From assembly GCA_947497265.1 (NCBI GenBank), contig CANMFP010000015.1, positions 1 through 58,847 of the forward strand: DNA of 58,847 bases, given 5' to 3'. A model generated the notes under the pieces. The model saw nothing but the letters and a program-made list of their open reading frames with translations, was not told the DNA's origin and did not search any database. Shown here one piece after another: positions 43,031-51,140 of the stretch. Source of the DNA: an uncultured Isoptericola sp. (GTDB lineage Bacteria; Actinomycetota; Actinomycetes; Actinomycetales; Cellulomonadaceae). Every line of letters starts with the position of its first letter. Position 1 is the first letter of the stretch. Position numbers and translations under genes: made by a program.

Positions 43031-43483
43031 TCAGCGGCGCGTCAGCCGGATCACGGGGATCTGCCGGTCCGTCTTGCCCTCGTAGCCCGCGAACTGCTTG
43101 GCGGAAGCCCGGATCCCCTCCCACGCGACAGCGCGCTCGTCACCGTGCAGCTCGGTGGCGGAGACGGGGATCGTCTCGCCGCCGAGCTCGATGGTGACCT
43201 CGTCAGGATGGGCGGCGACGTTGCGGTACCAGGCAGGGTTCGAGGCCGCCGCGCCGGCAGACGCGATGACGAGCCAACCGTCGTCGTCCGGGAACCAGGC
43301 CAGCGGGGTGGACCGCGGTTCGCCGCTCGTGCGCCCCACGGCGGTCAGCACGAGGAGGTTCATGCCCATCGTGGAACCCCGTGCGCGACGTGCCCGGCCG
43401 GCCGCCAGCTTGTTGACGCACCGGACGAACCGCCCGGGCCGGATCCCGGCACCGTACGTGCCCTGAGGGTGGGTGAAGGACAT
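43031..43483 (-). CDS. Deazaflavin (F420)-dependent nitroreductase-family protein
   Basis: The 150-residue Ddn-like protein shows the split-barrel pattern LLVLTAVGRTSGEPRSTPLAW and SNPAWYRNVAAHPDEVTIELGG. Family members use coenzyme F420 to reduce quinones or nitro compounds at the membrane. AGGAGA precedes the ATG. Confidence 0.85.
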   Translation of the reverse strand: MSFTHPQGTYGAGIRPGRFVRCVNKLAAGRARRARGSTMGMNLLVLTAVGRTSGEPRSTPLAWFPDDDGWLVIASAGAAASNPAWYRNVAAHPDEVTIELGGETIPVSATELHGDERAVAWEGIRASAKQFAGYEGKTDRQIPVIRLTRR

Positions 43484-43577
43484 GAGGTCTCCTGATCGTC
43501 AGTGGGCGGCCGCTCTGCCGAGACTACGCGTCCTCGTGGAGGAGGGAGGGGATCCTTCCGCCGCAACGCATCGTTTC

Positions 43578-43649
43578 TGATTCACCTCGTGCCGGGAGGG
43601 GCGCTGAATCATTCTTGATCCATCGGGCGCGTGGATGTGGTATGAATCA
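43578..43649. promoter_or_regulatory. Three TGA(A/T)TCA operator-like sites
   Basis: TGATTCA at 43578, TGAATCA at 43605 and TGAATCA at 43643 precede the XRE gene start at 43653. The heptamer is palindromic around its centre. The last copy overlaps the ribosome-binding region, consistent with autorepression. Confidence 0.6.
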
Positions 43650-43652
43650 GAG

Positions 43653-43988
43653 ATGAGTCCTCGCCGACCGTGGTTTCGTGCCAGGACCCAGGCCGGCCTG
43701 GGTAGGGCGATCCGGCGCGCCCGCCAGACGGCTGGCTTCTCTCAGGACGAGCTGGCGGCTGAGGCGACCACCTCCCGTCCCACGCTCTCCCGTCTGGAAC
43801 GCGGCGCGTCCGTCGCCAGCAAGACCGTCCTCGCCGCCGCGGCGGCTTGCGGATACGAGATCGTCCTGGTGCCTCGTGGCGCCCGGGTGACCGTCGGGCC
43901 GCCGGATGCGGAGGGCGCGCCCGACGGCCACCCGGAGATTCCTGCACTGGTGGAGCAGCGCGCCGAGGCCGTCCGTGACGCAGCCTGA
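43653..43988 (+). CDS. Lone HipB-like XRE regulator
   Basis: The 111-residue protein has an XRE helix-turn-helix (IRRARQTAGFSQDELAAEATTSRPTLSRLERG) followed by the AACGYEIVLVPRGARV strand typical of HipB antitoxins, and an unstructured tail. No HipA follows; the next gene is on the other strand. ATG 43653 is preferred over 43635, which lies inside the operator cluster. Confidence 0.75.
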   Translation: MSPRRPWFRARTQAGLGRAIRRARQTAGFSQDELAAEATTSRPTLSRLERGASVASKTVLAAAAACGYEIVLVPRGARVTVGPPDAEGAPDGHPEIPALVEQRAEAVRDAA

Positions 43989-44018
43989 CGGAGCGCCCGG
44001 GAGCGGACGGCGCCGGAT

Positions 44019-44578
44019 TCACTGCAGCCCGAACCCGCCGTCCGTCGTCAGCCGCTGGCCCACCATCCACGAACCGGCCGGGCTCACGAGCCAGCCGATG
44101 AGCCGGGCCGGGTCGGTCGGCTCGCCCCAGCGTCCGAACGGTGTCGCCGCGCGTAGCTCCTCCAGCTCCGCGAGCGGCCGGTCCGTCGTCCCCGGGTCGA
44201 GGTAGCCGGTGTTCACCGGGCCGGGGTTGACGGTGTTGAGGACGACGCCGAGCTCGAGCAGCTCGGCCGCCACGGTGGCGGTCACCCCGGCCAGCGCCGC
44301 CTTCGACGTGGCGTAGGCGACCTCGCCACTCATCGGTCCGGCCTCCTGGCCTGACGTCATCCACACCACCTTCGGCGCGGTCGCAGGGTCCGACGGCGCA
44401 GCGGTGCCCGACGGCGCGGCACGCCCCAGACGCTCGCCGGGACGCGACGTCGGGCCCGGCTCCGCGGCGACGCGCTGCTGGGCGCAGCGGCGCGTCAGGA
44501 GCAGCGTGGACCGGGTGTTCGTCTCCCAGAACGCGTCCAGGGCTGCCGCCGACATGTCGAGGATCGACCCGTCGGGAC
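44019..44578 (-). pseudogene. SDR oxidoreductase, N-terminus removed
   Basis: The remnant carries the C-terminal two thirds of a classical SDR: VVWMTSGQEAGPMSGEVAYATSKAALAG (catalytic Ser, Tyr and Lys), NTVNPGPVNTGYLD and LTTDGGFGLQ. The cofactor-binding TGxxxGIG half is gone; the frame runs into the IS3 end at 44578/44579. Confidence 0.8.
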
Positions 44579-44642
44579 TGCTGCACGGATTGGTGACACC
44601 TGACTTGTGGTGCCTGCGGGTGCTGCTGGAAGGATGTTCACC

Positions 44643-44930
44643 GTGCCCAGACCCCATCCCAAGGAGTTCCGCGACGACGTCGTGGCGATCGCCCGCCAGG
44701 GCGAGACCCCGATCAAGCAGGTCGCGAAGGACTTTGGCATTTCCGAGTCGTGCCTTCGCAACTGGCTGCGCCAGGCTGACGTCGAAGACGGCGCCAAGCC
44801 CGGCGTGACGAAGAGCGAGTCGACCGAGCTGCGTGAGGCCCGCAAGCGCGTCCGCGTGCTTGAGCAGGAGAACGAGGTCCTGCGCCGCGCGGCGGCGTAC
44901 TTCGCCCAGGCGCACCTGCCGGGAAAATGA
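44643..44930 (+). CDS. IS3 transposase OrfA
   Basis: The 95-residue protein has the helix-turn-helix (IKQVAKDFGISESCLRNWLRQ) and a leucine-zipper region (REARKRVRVLEQENEVLRRAAAYF) of IS3 OrfA. GTG 44643 lies nine bases after GGAAGG; ATG 44634 abuts it and is less likely. The stop TGA overlaps the OrfB start at the A-rich slip site. Confidence 0.9.
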   Translation: MPRPHPKEFRDDVVAIARQGETPIKQVAKDFGISESCLRNWLRQADVEDGAKPGVTKSESTELREARKRVRVLEQENEVLRRAAAYFAQAHLPGK

Positions 44931-45813
44931 GCTACCCGCTCGTCCGAGAGCTCGCCGCAGACGGGATCCCCGTCGCGGTGACGTGCCGGGTGCTCAACCT
45001 CGCCAGAGCGCCGTACTACCGGTGGCTCGCCAACCCCGTGAGCCACCGTGAGCTGGAGCAGGCCTACCTCGCGAACGCCCTGTTCAACGCCCACACCGAG
45101 GACCCGGAGTTCGGGTACCGGCTGCTGGCCGACGAAGCCCGCGCGGCCGGCCATCACGCGTGCGACCGCACGATGTGGCGGCTCGTGCGCGACGGGCGCT
45201 GGTGGTCCGTGTTCGGCAAGAAGCGTTCGAAGAACGGGAAGAGGCCCGGCCCGCCCGCGCACGACGACCTCGTGAACCGGGACTTCACCGCCTCGGCGCC
45301 GAACGAACTGTGGCTGACCGACATCACCGAGCACCCCACGAGCGAGGGCAAGGTCTACCTCTGCGCGATCAAGGACGTCTACTCCAACCGGATCGTGGGC
45401 TACTCCATCAGCGACCGCATGAAGTCCCGACTGGCCGTGGCCGCGCTGGAGAGGCCGTGGCCAGACGGGCCGTCGAGGGCCGCGAGGTAGCCGGCTGCAT
45501 CGTGCACAGCGACAGAGGCAGCCAGTTTCGAAGCCGCAAATTCCTGGCAGCGCTGCGGCGCCACGACCTGCGCGGATCCATGGGCCAGGTCGCCTCCGCC
45601 GGCGACAACGCCGCCATGGAGTCGTTCTTCGCGCTGCTGCAGAAGAACGTCCTGGACCGGCGCCGCTGGACCACCCGCGAGCAGCTGCGCATCCGGATCA
45701 TCACCTGGATCGAACGGACCTACCACCGACGCCGCCGCCAGACCCGTCTCGGACGATTGACCCCCATCGAATACGAAGCCATCATCACCACTCAGGTCGC
45801 ACTCGCCGCCTGA
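44927..45813 (+). pseudogene. IS3 transposase OrfB, frameshifted
   Basis: OrfB starts at ATG 44927 with the expected HTH_21 and rve parts: LWLTDITEH holds the first catalytic Asp. After VAALE (about 45452) a base is missing and the frame stops at 45490. The other frame continues as AVARRAVEGREVAGCIVHSDRGSQF (second Asp) and AAMESFF (Glu) to 45813. Restoring one base would give a full DDE enzyme, so the copy was recently active but is now defective. Confidence 0.85.
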
Positions 45814-45842
45814 GAACCGCTGTCACCTATCCGTGCAGCAGA

Positions 45843-45923
45843 CCCCTCTGTGCCCTCTATGAGCGCAACGGGTGGGGCGACCCGCCGAGCGATCTGCCCA
45901 ATGTAAAGCCGCTCGAGCACTAG
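45843..45923 (+). pseudogene. GNAT acetyltransferase C-terminal remnant (tentative)
   Basis: Directly after the IS, the plus strand reads PLCALYERNGWGDPPSDLPNVKP and stops at TAG 45921. ALYERNGW is the usual last helix and strand of GNAT N-acetyltransferases. The rest of the gene is missing. It is on the opposite strand from the SDR remnant on the other side of the IS. Confidence 0.6.
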
Positions 45924-46077
45924 GTGACCACATAGTCCAGAACGGTCGATGCTAAAGATAGCGCGAGATGCCATCGCGGGTCTATCGCTGACGGGATGTT
46001 GCCAGCGTCTCGAGGGAGCGCGGAAATGGCACCCTGGCGTGATGAGATGCTTGCGGGTGGTGGCCGGTGAACAGACC

Positions 46078-46133
46078 CTTCATCGTTCGGTGTGAAGCAA
46101 TGGTGGCACGTCACTCCACGCCGAACGATGAAG
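46078..46133. terminator. 13-bp inverted repeat with long loop
   Basis: CTTCATCGTTCGG (46078-46090) and CCGAACGATGAAG (46121-46133) are perfect reverse complements separated by 30 bases. The right arm ends eight bases before the stop of the lipoprotein gene, so a terminator is plausible; a binding site or relic of an element is possible. The rest of 45924-46140 shows no gene. Confidence 0.45.
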
Positions 46134-46140
46134 CGTCCGC

Positions 46141-46509
46141 TCAGTTATCGGCCACCGGAGCATCGTCAGACGTTAGATGGACCACGACATCAACTCCGCT
46201 ACTTGCGGCTTCGGCTGCTGCCTCGAACTCCTCAATTTCCTCGGGCGTGAGGTCATCGCCGAGGGTGTAGACGGTCAGGACTAGGTGGTCTTCTGACGCT
46301 TCATAGCGCACTTCCACGGGGCGGTCGTCGATGTTGATGGCGTTGATCACCGTGCGTTCGAGGTTCGCGGCCTCGGCCGACGAGACCTGTGTGGGCGCGA
46401 GAGTGCTGTCTTCTCCGCTGGGAGCGTCGGCGCCTCCACACCCGCCGATGATGAAGGTCGCGGCGATCACTGCCGATGCGACCACTGAACTCCGAGTGCT
46501 GAATCGCAT
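46141..46509 (-). CDS. Small secreted lipoprotein
   Basis: The 122-residue product has a signal peptide with lipobox IIGGC (Cys about residue 24), then a Ser/Thr/Asp-rich linker and an acidic alpha/beta domain (VRYEASEDHLVLTVYTLGDDLTPEEIEEFEAAAEAA). GGAG lies six bases before ATG 46509. It starts 13 bases after the S1 protease stop, so the two are co-transcribed. It is not a recognised family; a partner or inhibitor of the protease is one idea. Confidence 0.65.
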   Translation of the reverse strand: MRFSTRSSVVASAVIAATFIIGGCGGADAPSGEDSTLAPTQVSSAEAANLERTVINAINIDDRPVEVRYEASEDHLVLTVYTLGDDLTPEEIEEFEAAAEAASSGVDVVVHLTSDDAPVADN

Positions 46510-46522
46510 TGGTGGCTCCACT

Positions 46523-47683
46523 TCAGCTTGTCTTTACCTTGACGGCGCCCGAGATTTTCGAGATGTACGCGATCGGAGTAATGTAGGAGCCCTTGGAGTT
46601 GCTTCCGGTGGTCACGCCGTACGCGGTGTGGACGGCGAACCAGGGCCCGCCAGAATCCCCCTTGTCGCTAGTCTTTTCGGCAGTCTGGTACAGGTTGCAG
46701 TACTTCTTGTTGATGTTCGTAAAGGTCACGCACCCCCTGTATGAAGCGACCTTGCTGTGTGTATAGTTGGTGGTTTTGCCGAACTTGTAAAGCGTCTTGC
46801 CGACAGACACGATCCCTGTGCTGTTCACGGTGCGGAACGTCGCGCCCTTCTTGTATCGGAACTTATTCTTTGGTGTCCCGCCAGTAAGCTTTGTAAATCT
46901 TAGATCGTTCTGTTCGCTGGCAACGTACGTTGTGCTGGTTGCGTCACCGTCATACTTGGCCGGCTTAGTTGTACAATGCGCTGCCGTTATGATTCCGTAG
47001 GCGCTCCCGCGCTTGCCGACAAACCCGCCGGTGCAGCCACCGTAGACCATGCCTCCCCTGGTGTTCGACTCCGCCTGTGGGGCGTCACTATCGTCCTCGT
47101 ATTCGACGCTGATCGTGGGACTGGCGGTCGACTGCTTGGCGCTAACTTGGGCGACGCTCTCCGCAAGGTCGGCTATTGCGGCTCCGTCAGCGTCTACCCA
47201 TGCGGTCACTACGACGCTGTCGGTCTTGTATTCGTAGCGCGCTGCAAGTGCGGTCTCGGCTGTGTCTGCAGTCTCGACTGTGTCACCTATCGCGCCTTCG
47301 ATCTTTTCCATAGCGGCCAGCTCGACTGTGGAACGATCAAAGTATGGGACGGCCCCCTCGTCTGTGGTCTCGACCTTCACGTTGACGCCATGCTTAGTGG
47401 CGTGGGCCTTGGCGGTCTCGGTACCGTTTGGAGTGACGGCTACGAGTCCGTGATCACCCTCCCATCGGAAATCGATGATACTGGCGGGTGCGAGTTCCAG
47501 GATATCGGTGAGTTATTGGCTGAATGCGTCTTGCCCAGCGGCCGTGTTGATTTCCTCTTGGACAAGTGCGTCGTCGCTATCGCCTGCCGCTGCGCTAGTT
47601 GTCGTTGCAGTTCCGGCGAGTACGAACGTCGCTGCTAGGGCGATCCAGCGCGGTCGAGCCTTCTTGAGGCGCTTACGTTCCAT
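46523..47683 (-). pseudogene. Secreted S1 (trypsin/alpha-lytic-like) protease with in-frame TAA
   Basis: ATG 47683 opens a signal peptide (RPRWIALAATFVLAGTATTTSAAAG) and propeptide; after DAFSQ the codon TAA (47515-47513) interrupts the frame, which then continues without loss of phase (LTDILELAPASIIDFRWEGDHG) into the mature protease. The triad is visible: His in IITAAHC, Asp in EQNDLRF, Ser in KGDSGGPWF. Cys pairs fit disulphides of secreted proteases. One C-to-T change from CAA would create the stop. GTG 47380 could restart translation but without a signal peptide. GC content is visibly lower than in the flanks. Confidence 0.8.
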
Positions 47684-48126
47684 TGAAGTTGTGGCCCTCT
47701 CGCTTCTTGCTCGGTCCGACGGGCGTTCTCGCCTGAAGGTGGGTTGAAAGTACCGTGGTTTCCGACCGTCAACAAGCGGTGAGCGACTCATCATCTGCGC
47801 AACGCTACTGGCCGCATCGGCGCCAGAATGCAGATTCGAACTGCCAGCGTCATTCGCATGGAGAATGGCGTGGCTTGCTGGATCCAAATATTCGATTGTC
47901 ATGGGAAGGCGTGGCTCCCGTCTGTGTTTGCTGCCTGATCGCGTCGGCCTTGGGAGCTGGAAGGGCGGAGCCGGTGTAGTTCGAAGACGACGCTCGTGTC
48001 TGTTAGATGGCCGGCATGACTGGGGCTACTACTCCACGAGGCCAAGCGTTATGCAATCGTGACCTGACTGGTGCCGTAAACGATCGTTTCTGGGACGGGC
48101 CCACGGGGCATCGCGCGCTGTGACTT
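47684..48126. other. Gene-free, lower-GC stretch with a palindrome
   Basis: About 440 bp upstream of the protease show no recognisable gene. Base composition is visibly more AT-rich than the window average. The perfect 12-base palindrome AAACGATCGTTT lies at 48078-48089, close to the transposon end. The protease promoter must be here. Confidence 0.4.
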
Positions 48127-48168
48127 TGTCCGTTAAACGACGGGGTTCTTCAGACGCTGCATGGCGGG

Positions 48169-48987
48169 TCAGGTCACTCCGATGACCAGGGTGCTCTGGG
48201 CGGCTTCGATGACGTCGTTGGTGATGGTGTCGAGTTCGTTGATCCTCAGCACGCGTTGGATCTGGGGGAAGAGGCGTTCGAGCAGCCGGAAGTTGCCGCG
48301 GGTGATCCGGGCGATGGTGGCGATGGCTTGGGCGTCGGTGAAGTCCTCGGGGTCGAGGGTCTTGCCGAGGGAGCGCCAGTGCCGCTCGAGAACGAACTGC
48401 AGCTCGTCCCGCCCCAGGGGCCGGTATTGGTGGGCGAAGCCGACCCGGCTGTAAAACTGGGGGTAGTGGCTGAACTGCTTTTCCAGGCCGGGCATGCCGA
48501 TCAGGATCAGGGCGATGTCGTCGCGGTCGTATCGATCGCGCAGCATCTCCAGCGCGGCGGGACGCAGCCGTTCGGCCTCATCGACGATGATCAGCTCGAC
48601 GTAGTTCCTGAGATGTGTGCGACCCCAGGTCTCGGGCACGTCGTGGCCGGGTGGTTCGAGGTGCTGTTCGATGCAGATGTTGGTGCGAGAGATGGCCAGC
48701 GTCAGCTCGTCCTTCAGGCTCCGCGGGGTGGTCAGCACGCTGGGCGTGTAGAGCACGGTGCGGCTCCTGTTGAGGGCGGCGTAGATCTTGACGTCGCTCT
48801 CTGCGCGTGGCCCCCAGTAGGTCAGCAGGTCGTGAGCCTTCTCGTAGTGCGCGTAGCGGCGGGCGGAAAGTGTCTTGCCGACTCCGGCTGGTCCGAAGCA
48901 CAGACCGATGGTGTGCCCGCGGCGCACGGCTTCGGCGAACTCGATGAAGCGGCGATGTTCCTTGGTCACGATGAAGCGCTGGTTCAC
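48169..48987 (-). CDS. TniB-like AAA ATPase
   Basis: The 272-residue ATPase has Walker A FGPAGVGKT, Walker B LIIVDEAERL and a C-terminal lid (ITRGNFRLLERLFPQIQRV). TniB proteins of Tn7/Tn5053-like elements regulate the DDE transposase and target choice. Its ATG overlaps the transposase stop (ATGA). Confidence 0.85.
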   Translation of the reverse strand: MNQRFIVTKEHRRFIEFAEAVRRGHTIGLCFGPAGVGKTLSARRYAHYEKAHDLLTYWGPRAESDVKIYAALNRSRTVLYTPSVLTTPRSLKDELTLAISRTNICIEQHLEPPGHDVPETWGRTHLRNYVELIIVDEAERLRPAALEMLRDRYDRDDIALILIGMPGLEKQFSHYPQFYSRVGFAHQYRPLGRDELQFVLERHWRSLGKTLDPEDFTDAQAIATIARITRGNFRLLERLFPQIQRVLRINELDTITNDVIEAAQSTLVIGVT

Positions 48988-50384
48988 CTGAGATCCTCCC
49001 TGTAGACCTTTAACGTCGGTCGCGGCGCCAGGGATGGCTCCTCGGTCGCCGGTCTCGTCTCGGCGGTGTGTGCGGGCACGAGGGCGATGCGCTCGTTGAT
49101 TCCGGCTCGCAGTGCCCGACGGCGGGCGTTGCGCGCGGCCTGGATCTCCTTGAGGCTTACCTTCTCGTCGTGGTGGTCCTGGTTGACGGCCTTGCAGACG
49201 AATTCGTCGTGGTCGAAGACGCGAATCTCGGTGATGTCACGGGGGTCGTAGCGGATCACCACGGATCGGCCGACGTATCCGGCCAGGGTCGGGGAGATGA
49301 AGCGCAGGCCCTGGAAGCGGATACCGTCGCGGCGCACGATGCGGGTTCTCGCGACCGTCAACAACAGGCCGTCGAGGTCTTCGAGGCTGTCTGGCATGCG
49401 GGGCATCCACCCGTCGGCGATCCAGGCACCACGCGGGGAGGTGCCGAGCTCGCTGTGCGCGCGGTCGTTGTAGGTGGCCACGAACCCTTCAACCGCAGTG
49501 TCGAGTTCGGCCAGGGACAGCGTCGGGACCGGCGCGGGCTGGCTGGGTGCGAGGTATCCGGGCAAGGTGGCGAGCAGCTCGGTGTTGACGGTGCCGAAGA
49601 ACCGCTCGACCTTGCCGCGGCCCTGAGGTCGGGCGACAGCGGAGTGGATCAGCCGGATGTGGAGGTCCACGGCAGTGCGTGCGAGCTGGTGGCTGATGAA
49701 ATCGCTGCCGTGGTCGACGTAGAGCACGTCCGGAAGGCCGCACATCGGCCACGACGGGTCGATCTTGTGCCAGATCGCCTGCCGCAGCGCCAGCGCGGTG
49801 TTCATCGCTGAAGGCGCGCCCAAGAAGACGGTGTAGCCGCAGATCGCGCGGGAGCAGTCATCGAGGATTGTCGTCAACCATGGCCGGGCGGGCTTGCCGT
49901 CGGTGCCCACCACCAGGATGTCGAGCATGGTGTGGTCGGCCTGCCACATCGCGTTGGGCCACTCGGCCTGTCGGCGCAGCACCAGTTCGTGCTTGTCGCG
50001 ATAGGACGCCGCACCCTCCAGCGCGAGAGTCACCATCCCAGGATCCAGGGACCGCACGATGTCCCACACCACCGAGTAGGAGGGGACCGGCCAATCCCGG
50101 ATGCCACAGATGCCCGTGACCTTGCGGTGGATGGTGGCTATAGAGGGCCGCGGCTTGCTCAGTGCCAGACCCTCGATCACCCGGATGAGGTCAGCGGGGA
50201 GCCTGTGGGTTCCGGCGTCCGCGCGCGATGGCGTCTCCAGACCGGCGAAGCCGTGGGCGCGGTAGCGGGTTTTCCAGCGCTCCAGGGTCCGCAGTCCGAC
50301 ACCGGTCTCGCGCGCCAGGCGCGCGAGTGGGACCTGGTCCTCGACGTGGAGTCTGAGGATGTGCCACCGCGCCTGAGCGTCCAT
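48984..50384 (-). CDS. TniA/Mu-type DDE transposase
   Basis: The 466-residue protein has N-terminal helix-turn-helix domains (LARLARETGVGLRTLERWK), a retroviral-integrase-like core with Asp in WQADHTMLD, Asp in YVDHGSDF and Glu in GRGKVERFFG, and a beta-barrel C-terminus (VVIRYDPRDITEIRVF). ATG 50384 begins MDAQARWHILRLH; it is seven bases after the resolvase stop. Confidence 0.85.
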   Translation of the reverse strand: MDAQARWHILRLHVEDQVPLARLARETGVGLRTLERWKTRYRAHGFAGLETPSRADAGTHRLPADLIRVIEGLALSKPRPSIATIHRKVTGICGIRDWPVPSYSVVWDIVRSLDPGMVTLALEGAASYRDKHELVLRRQAEWPNAMWQADHTMLDILVVGTDGKPARPWLTTILDDCSRAICGYTVFLGAPSAMNTALALRQAIWHKIDPSWPMCGLPDVLYVDHGSDFISHQLARTAVDLHIRLIHSAVARPQGRGKVERFFGTVNTELLATLPGYLAPSQPAPVPTLSLAELDTAVEGFVATYNDRAHSELGTSPRGAWIADGWMPRMPDSLEDLDGLLLTVARTRIVRRDGIRFQGLRFISPTLAGYVGRSVVIRYDPRDITEIRVFDHDEFVCKAVNQDHHDEKVSLKEIQAARNARRRALRAGINERIALVPAHTAETRPATEEPSLAPRPTLKVYREDLR

Positions 50385-50391
50385 CACGCAC

Positions 50392-50988
50392 CTACTGCAC
50401 GGCGTTCTCTCGGCCGCGCTGCGCGCGCTCGAGGGCCCGGTAGACCGTGGAGCGACCGATGCTGAACAGCTCCGCCAGCTCACCGATGGTGTGCTCATCG
50501 GCGGCATGTAGCTGGACCAGGTGAGCTTCCTGGCGCGGATTGAGCTTCGGAGACTTCCCGCGCAGCCGGCCCTTGCTCTTGGCGACCTTCATCCCCTCGC
50601 GGGTGCGGGCGCGGATCAGATCAGCTTCGAACTCGGCGACCATCGCCAGCACATTGAAGAGCAGCTTGCCCATCGGGTCGGTCGGGTCGTACACCGATCC
50701 GGCGATGCTCAGCTTCACCTCCCGGGCCGCGAGGTCGTCAGCGATCTGATGGGCATCGCGGACGGACCGGGCCAGCCGGTCCAGCTTGGTGACCACGAAG
50801 GTGTCGCCTCCCCGGCACGCGGCCAGTGCCTGTCGGAGCCCTTCGCGGTCGGCGTTGCGTCCCGTCAGCCCGTGATCGACGTAGATCCGCTTGGACTCGA
50901 CGCCGAGGGCAGCGAGACCGTCGCGTTGCGCCGTGAGGTCCTGTTCGTCGGTGGAGACCCGGGCATATCCGACCTTCAGTGGGGACAT
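50392..50988 (-). CDS. Serine resolvase (TniR-like)
   Basis: The 198-residue recombinase has the catalytic Ser in GYARVSTDEQDL, KLDRLARSVRDA, the EFEADLIRARTREGM long helix and a C-terminal helix-turn-helix (TIGELAELFSIGRSTVYRAL). It resolves cointegrates or inverts DNA. It heads the R-A-B operon. The gap to the assumed transposon end is too short for a usual res site. Confidence 0.9.
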   Translation of the reverse strand: MSPLKVGYARVSTDEQDLTAQRDGLAALGVESKRIYVDHGLTGRNADREGLRQALAACRGGDTFVVTKLDRLARSVRDAHQIADDLAAREVKLSIAGSVYDPTDPMGKLLFNVLAMVAEFEADLIRARTREGMKVAKSKGRLRGKSPKLNPRQEAHLVQLHAADEHTIGELAELFSIGRSTVYRALERAQRGRENAVQ

Positions 50989-51009
50989 GCTCCACAGTGT
51001 TTCACATAG

Positions 51010-51125
51010 GGCCCCGTCACCGGACAGTTCACCGGACGGCTCTTACGGGACGGTCCGTCAGGCGTGACGGCGCTCTTCGAAGTCGGAGGCGGAGGTGTCC
51101 GGTGAAGGTTCGGCTTACGGGACGG
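51010..51125. repeat. Cluster of GTCCGGTGA and CTTACGGGACGG repeats
   Basis: TCACCGGAC occurs twice on the plus strand (from 51018 and 51030) and its complement GTCCGGTGA once (from 51098). CTTACGGGACGG occurs at 51042-51053 and 51114-51125. Such clusters flank Tn7-like elements as transposase binding sites; here they extend past the assumed end at 51026. Confidence 0.5.
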
Positions 51126-51140
51126 CTGGCGGCTGTTGGG

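Larger units (their letters stand above)
44579..45840 (+). mobile_element. IS3-family insertion sequence, nearly intact
   Basis: The element is 1262 bp. Imperfect terminal repeats start TGCTGCACGGATTGGTGACA (44579) and end TGTCACCTATCCGTGCAGCA (45840), with one mismatch over the 20 bases. GAC is found on both sides (44576-44578 and 45841-45843), matching the 3-bp duplication of this family. OrfA and OrfB are arranged for programmed frameshifting at GGGAAAATGA. OrfB carries a disabling frameshift. Confidence 0.85.
48127..51026 (-). mobile_element. Tn5053/Tn402-like transposon (TniR-TniA-TniB)
   Basis: Three minus-strand genes, serine resolvase, DDE transposase and AAA ATPase, form one compact unit. 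Candidate ends are TGTCCGTTAAACGACGGGG from 48127 and, inverted, GCCCCGTCACCGGACA ending at 51026; both start 5'-TGTCCG and share ACGGGG, but differ in length. No 5-bp target duplication is seen (GACTT and GTTCA), so the ends or the element's integrity are uncertain. Confidence 0.6.

Noticed and set aside
44927-45813. Programmed frameshift within IS3 OrfB
   Set aside because: IS3 elements shift between OrfA and OrfB, and that slip site is at 44922-44930. There is no slippery run at 45452, so a mutation is the simpler reading.
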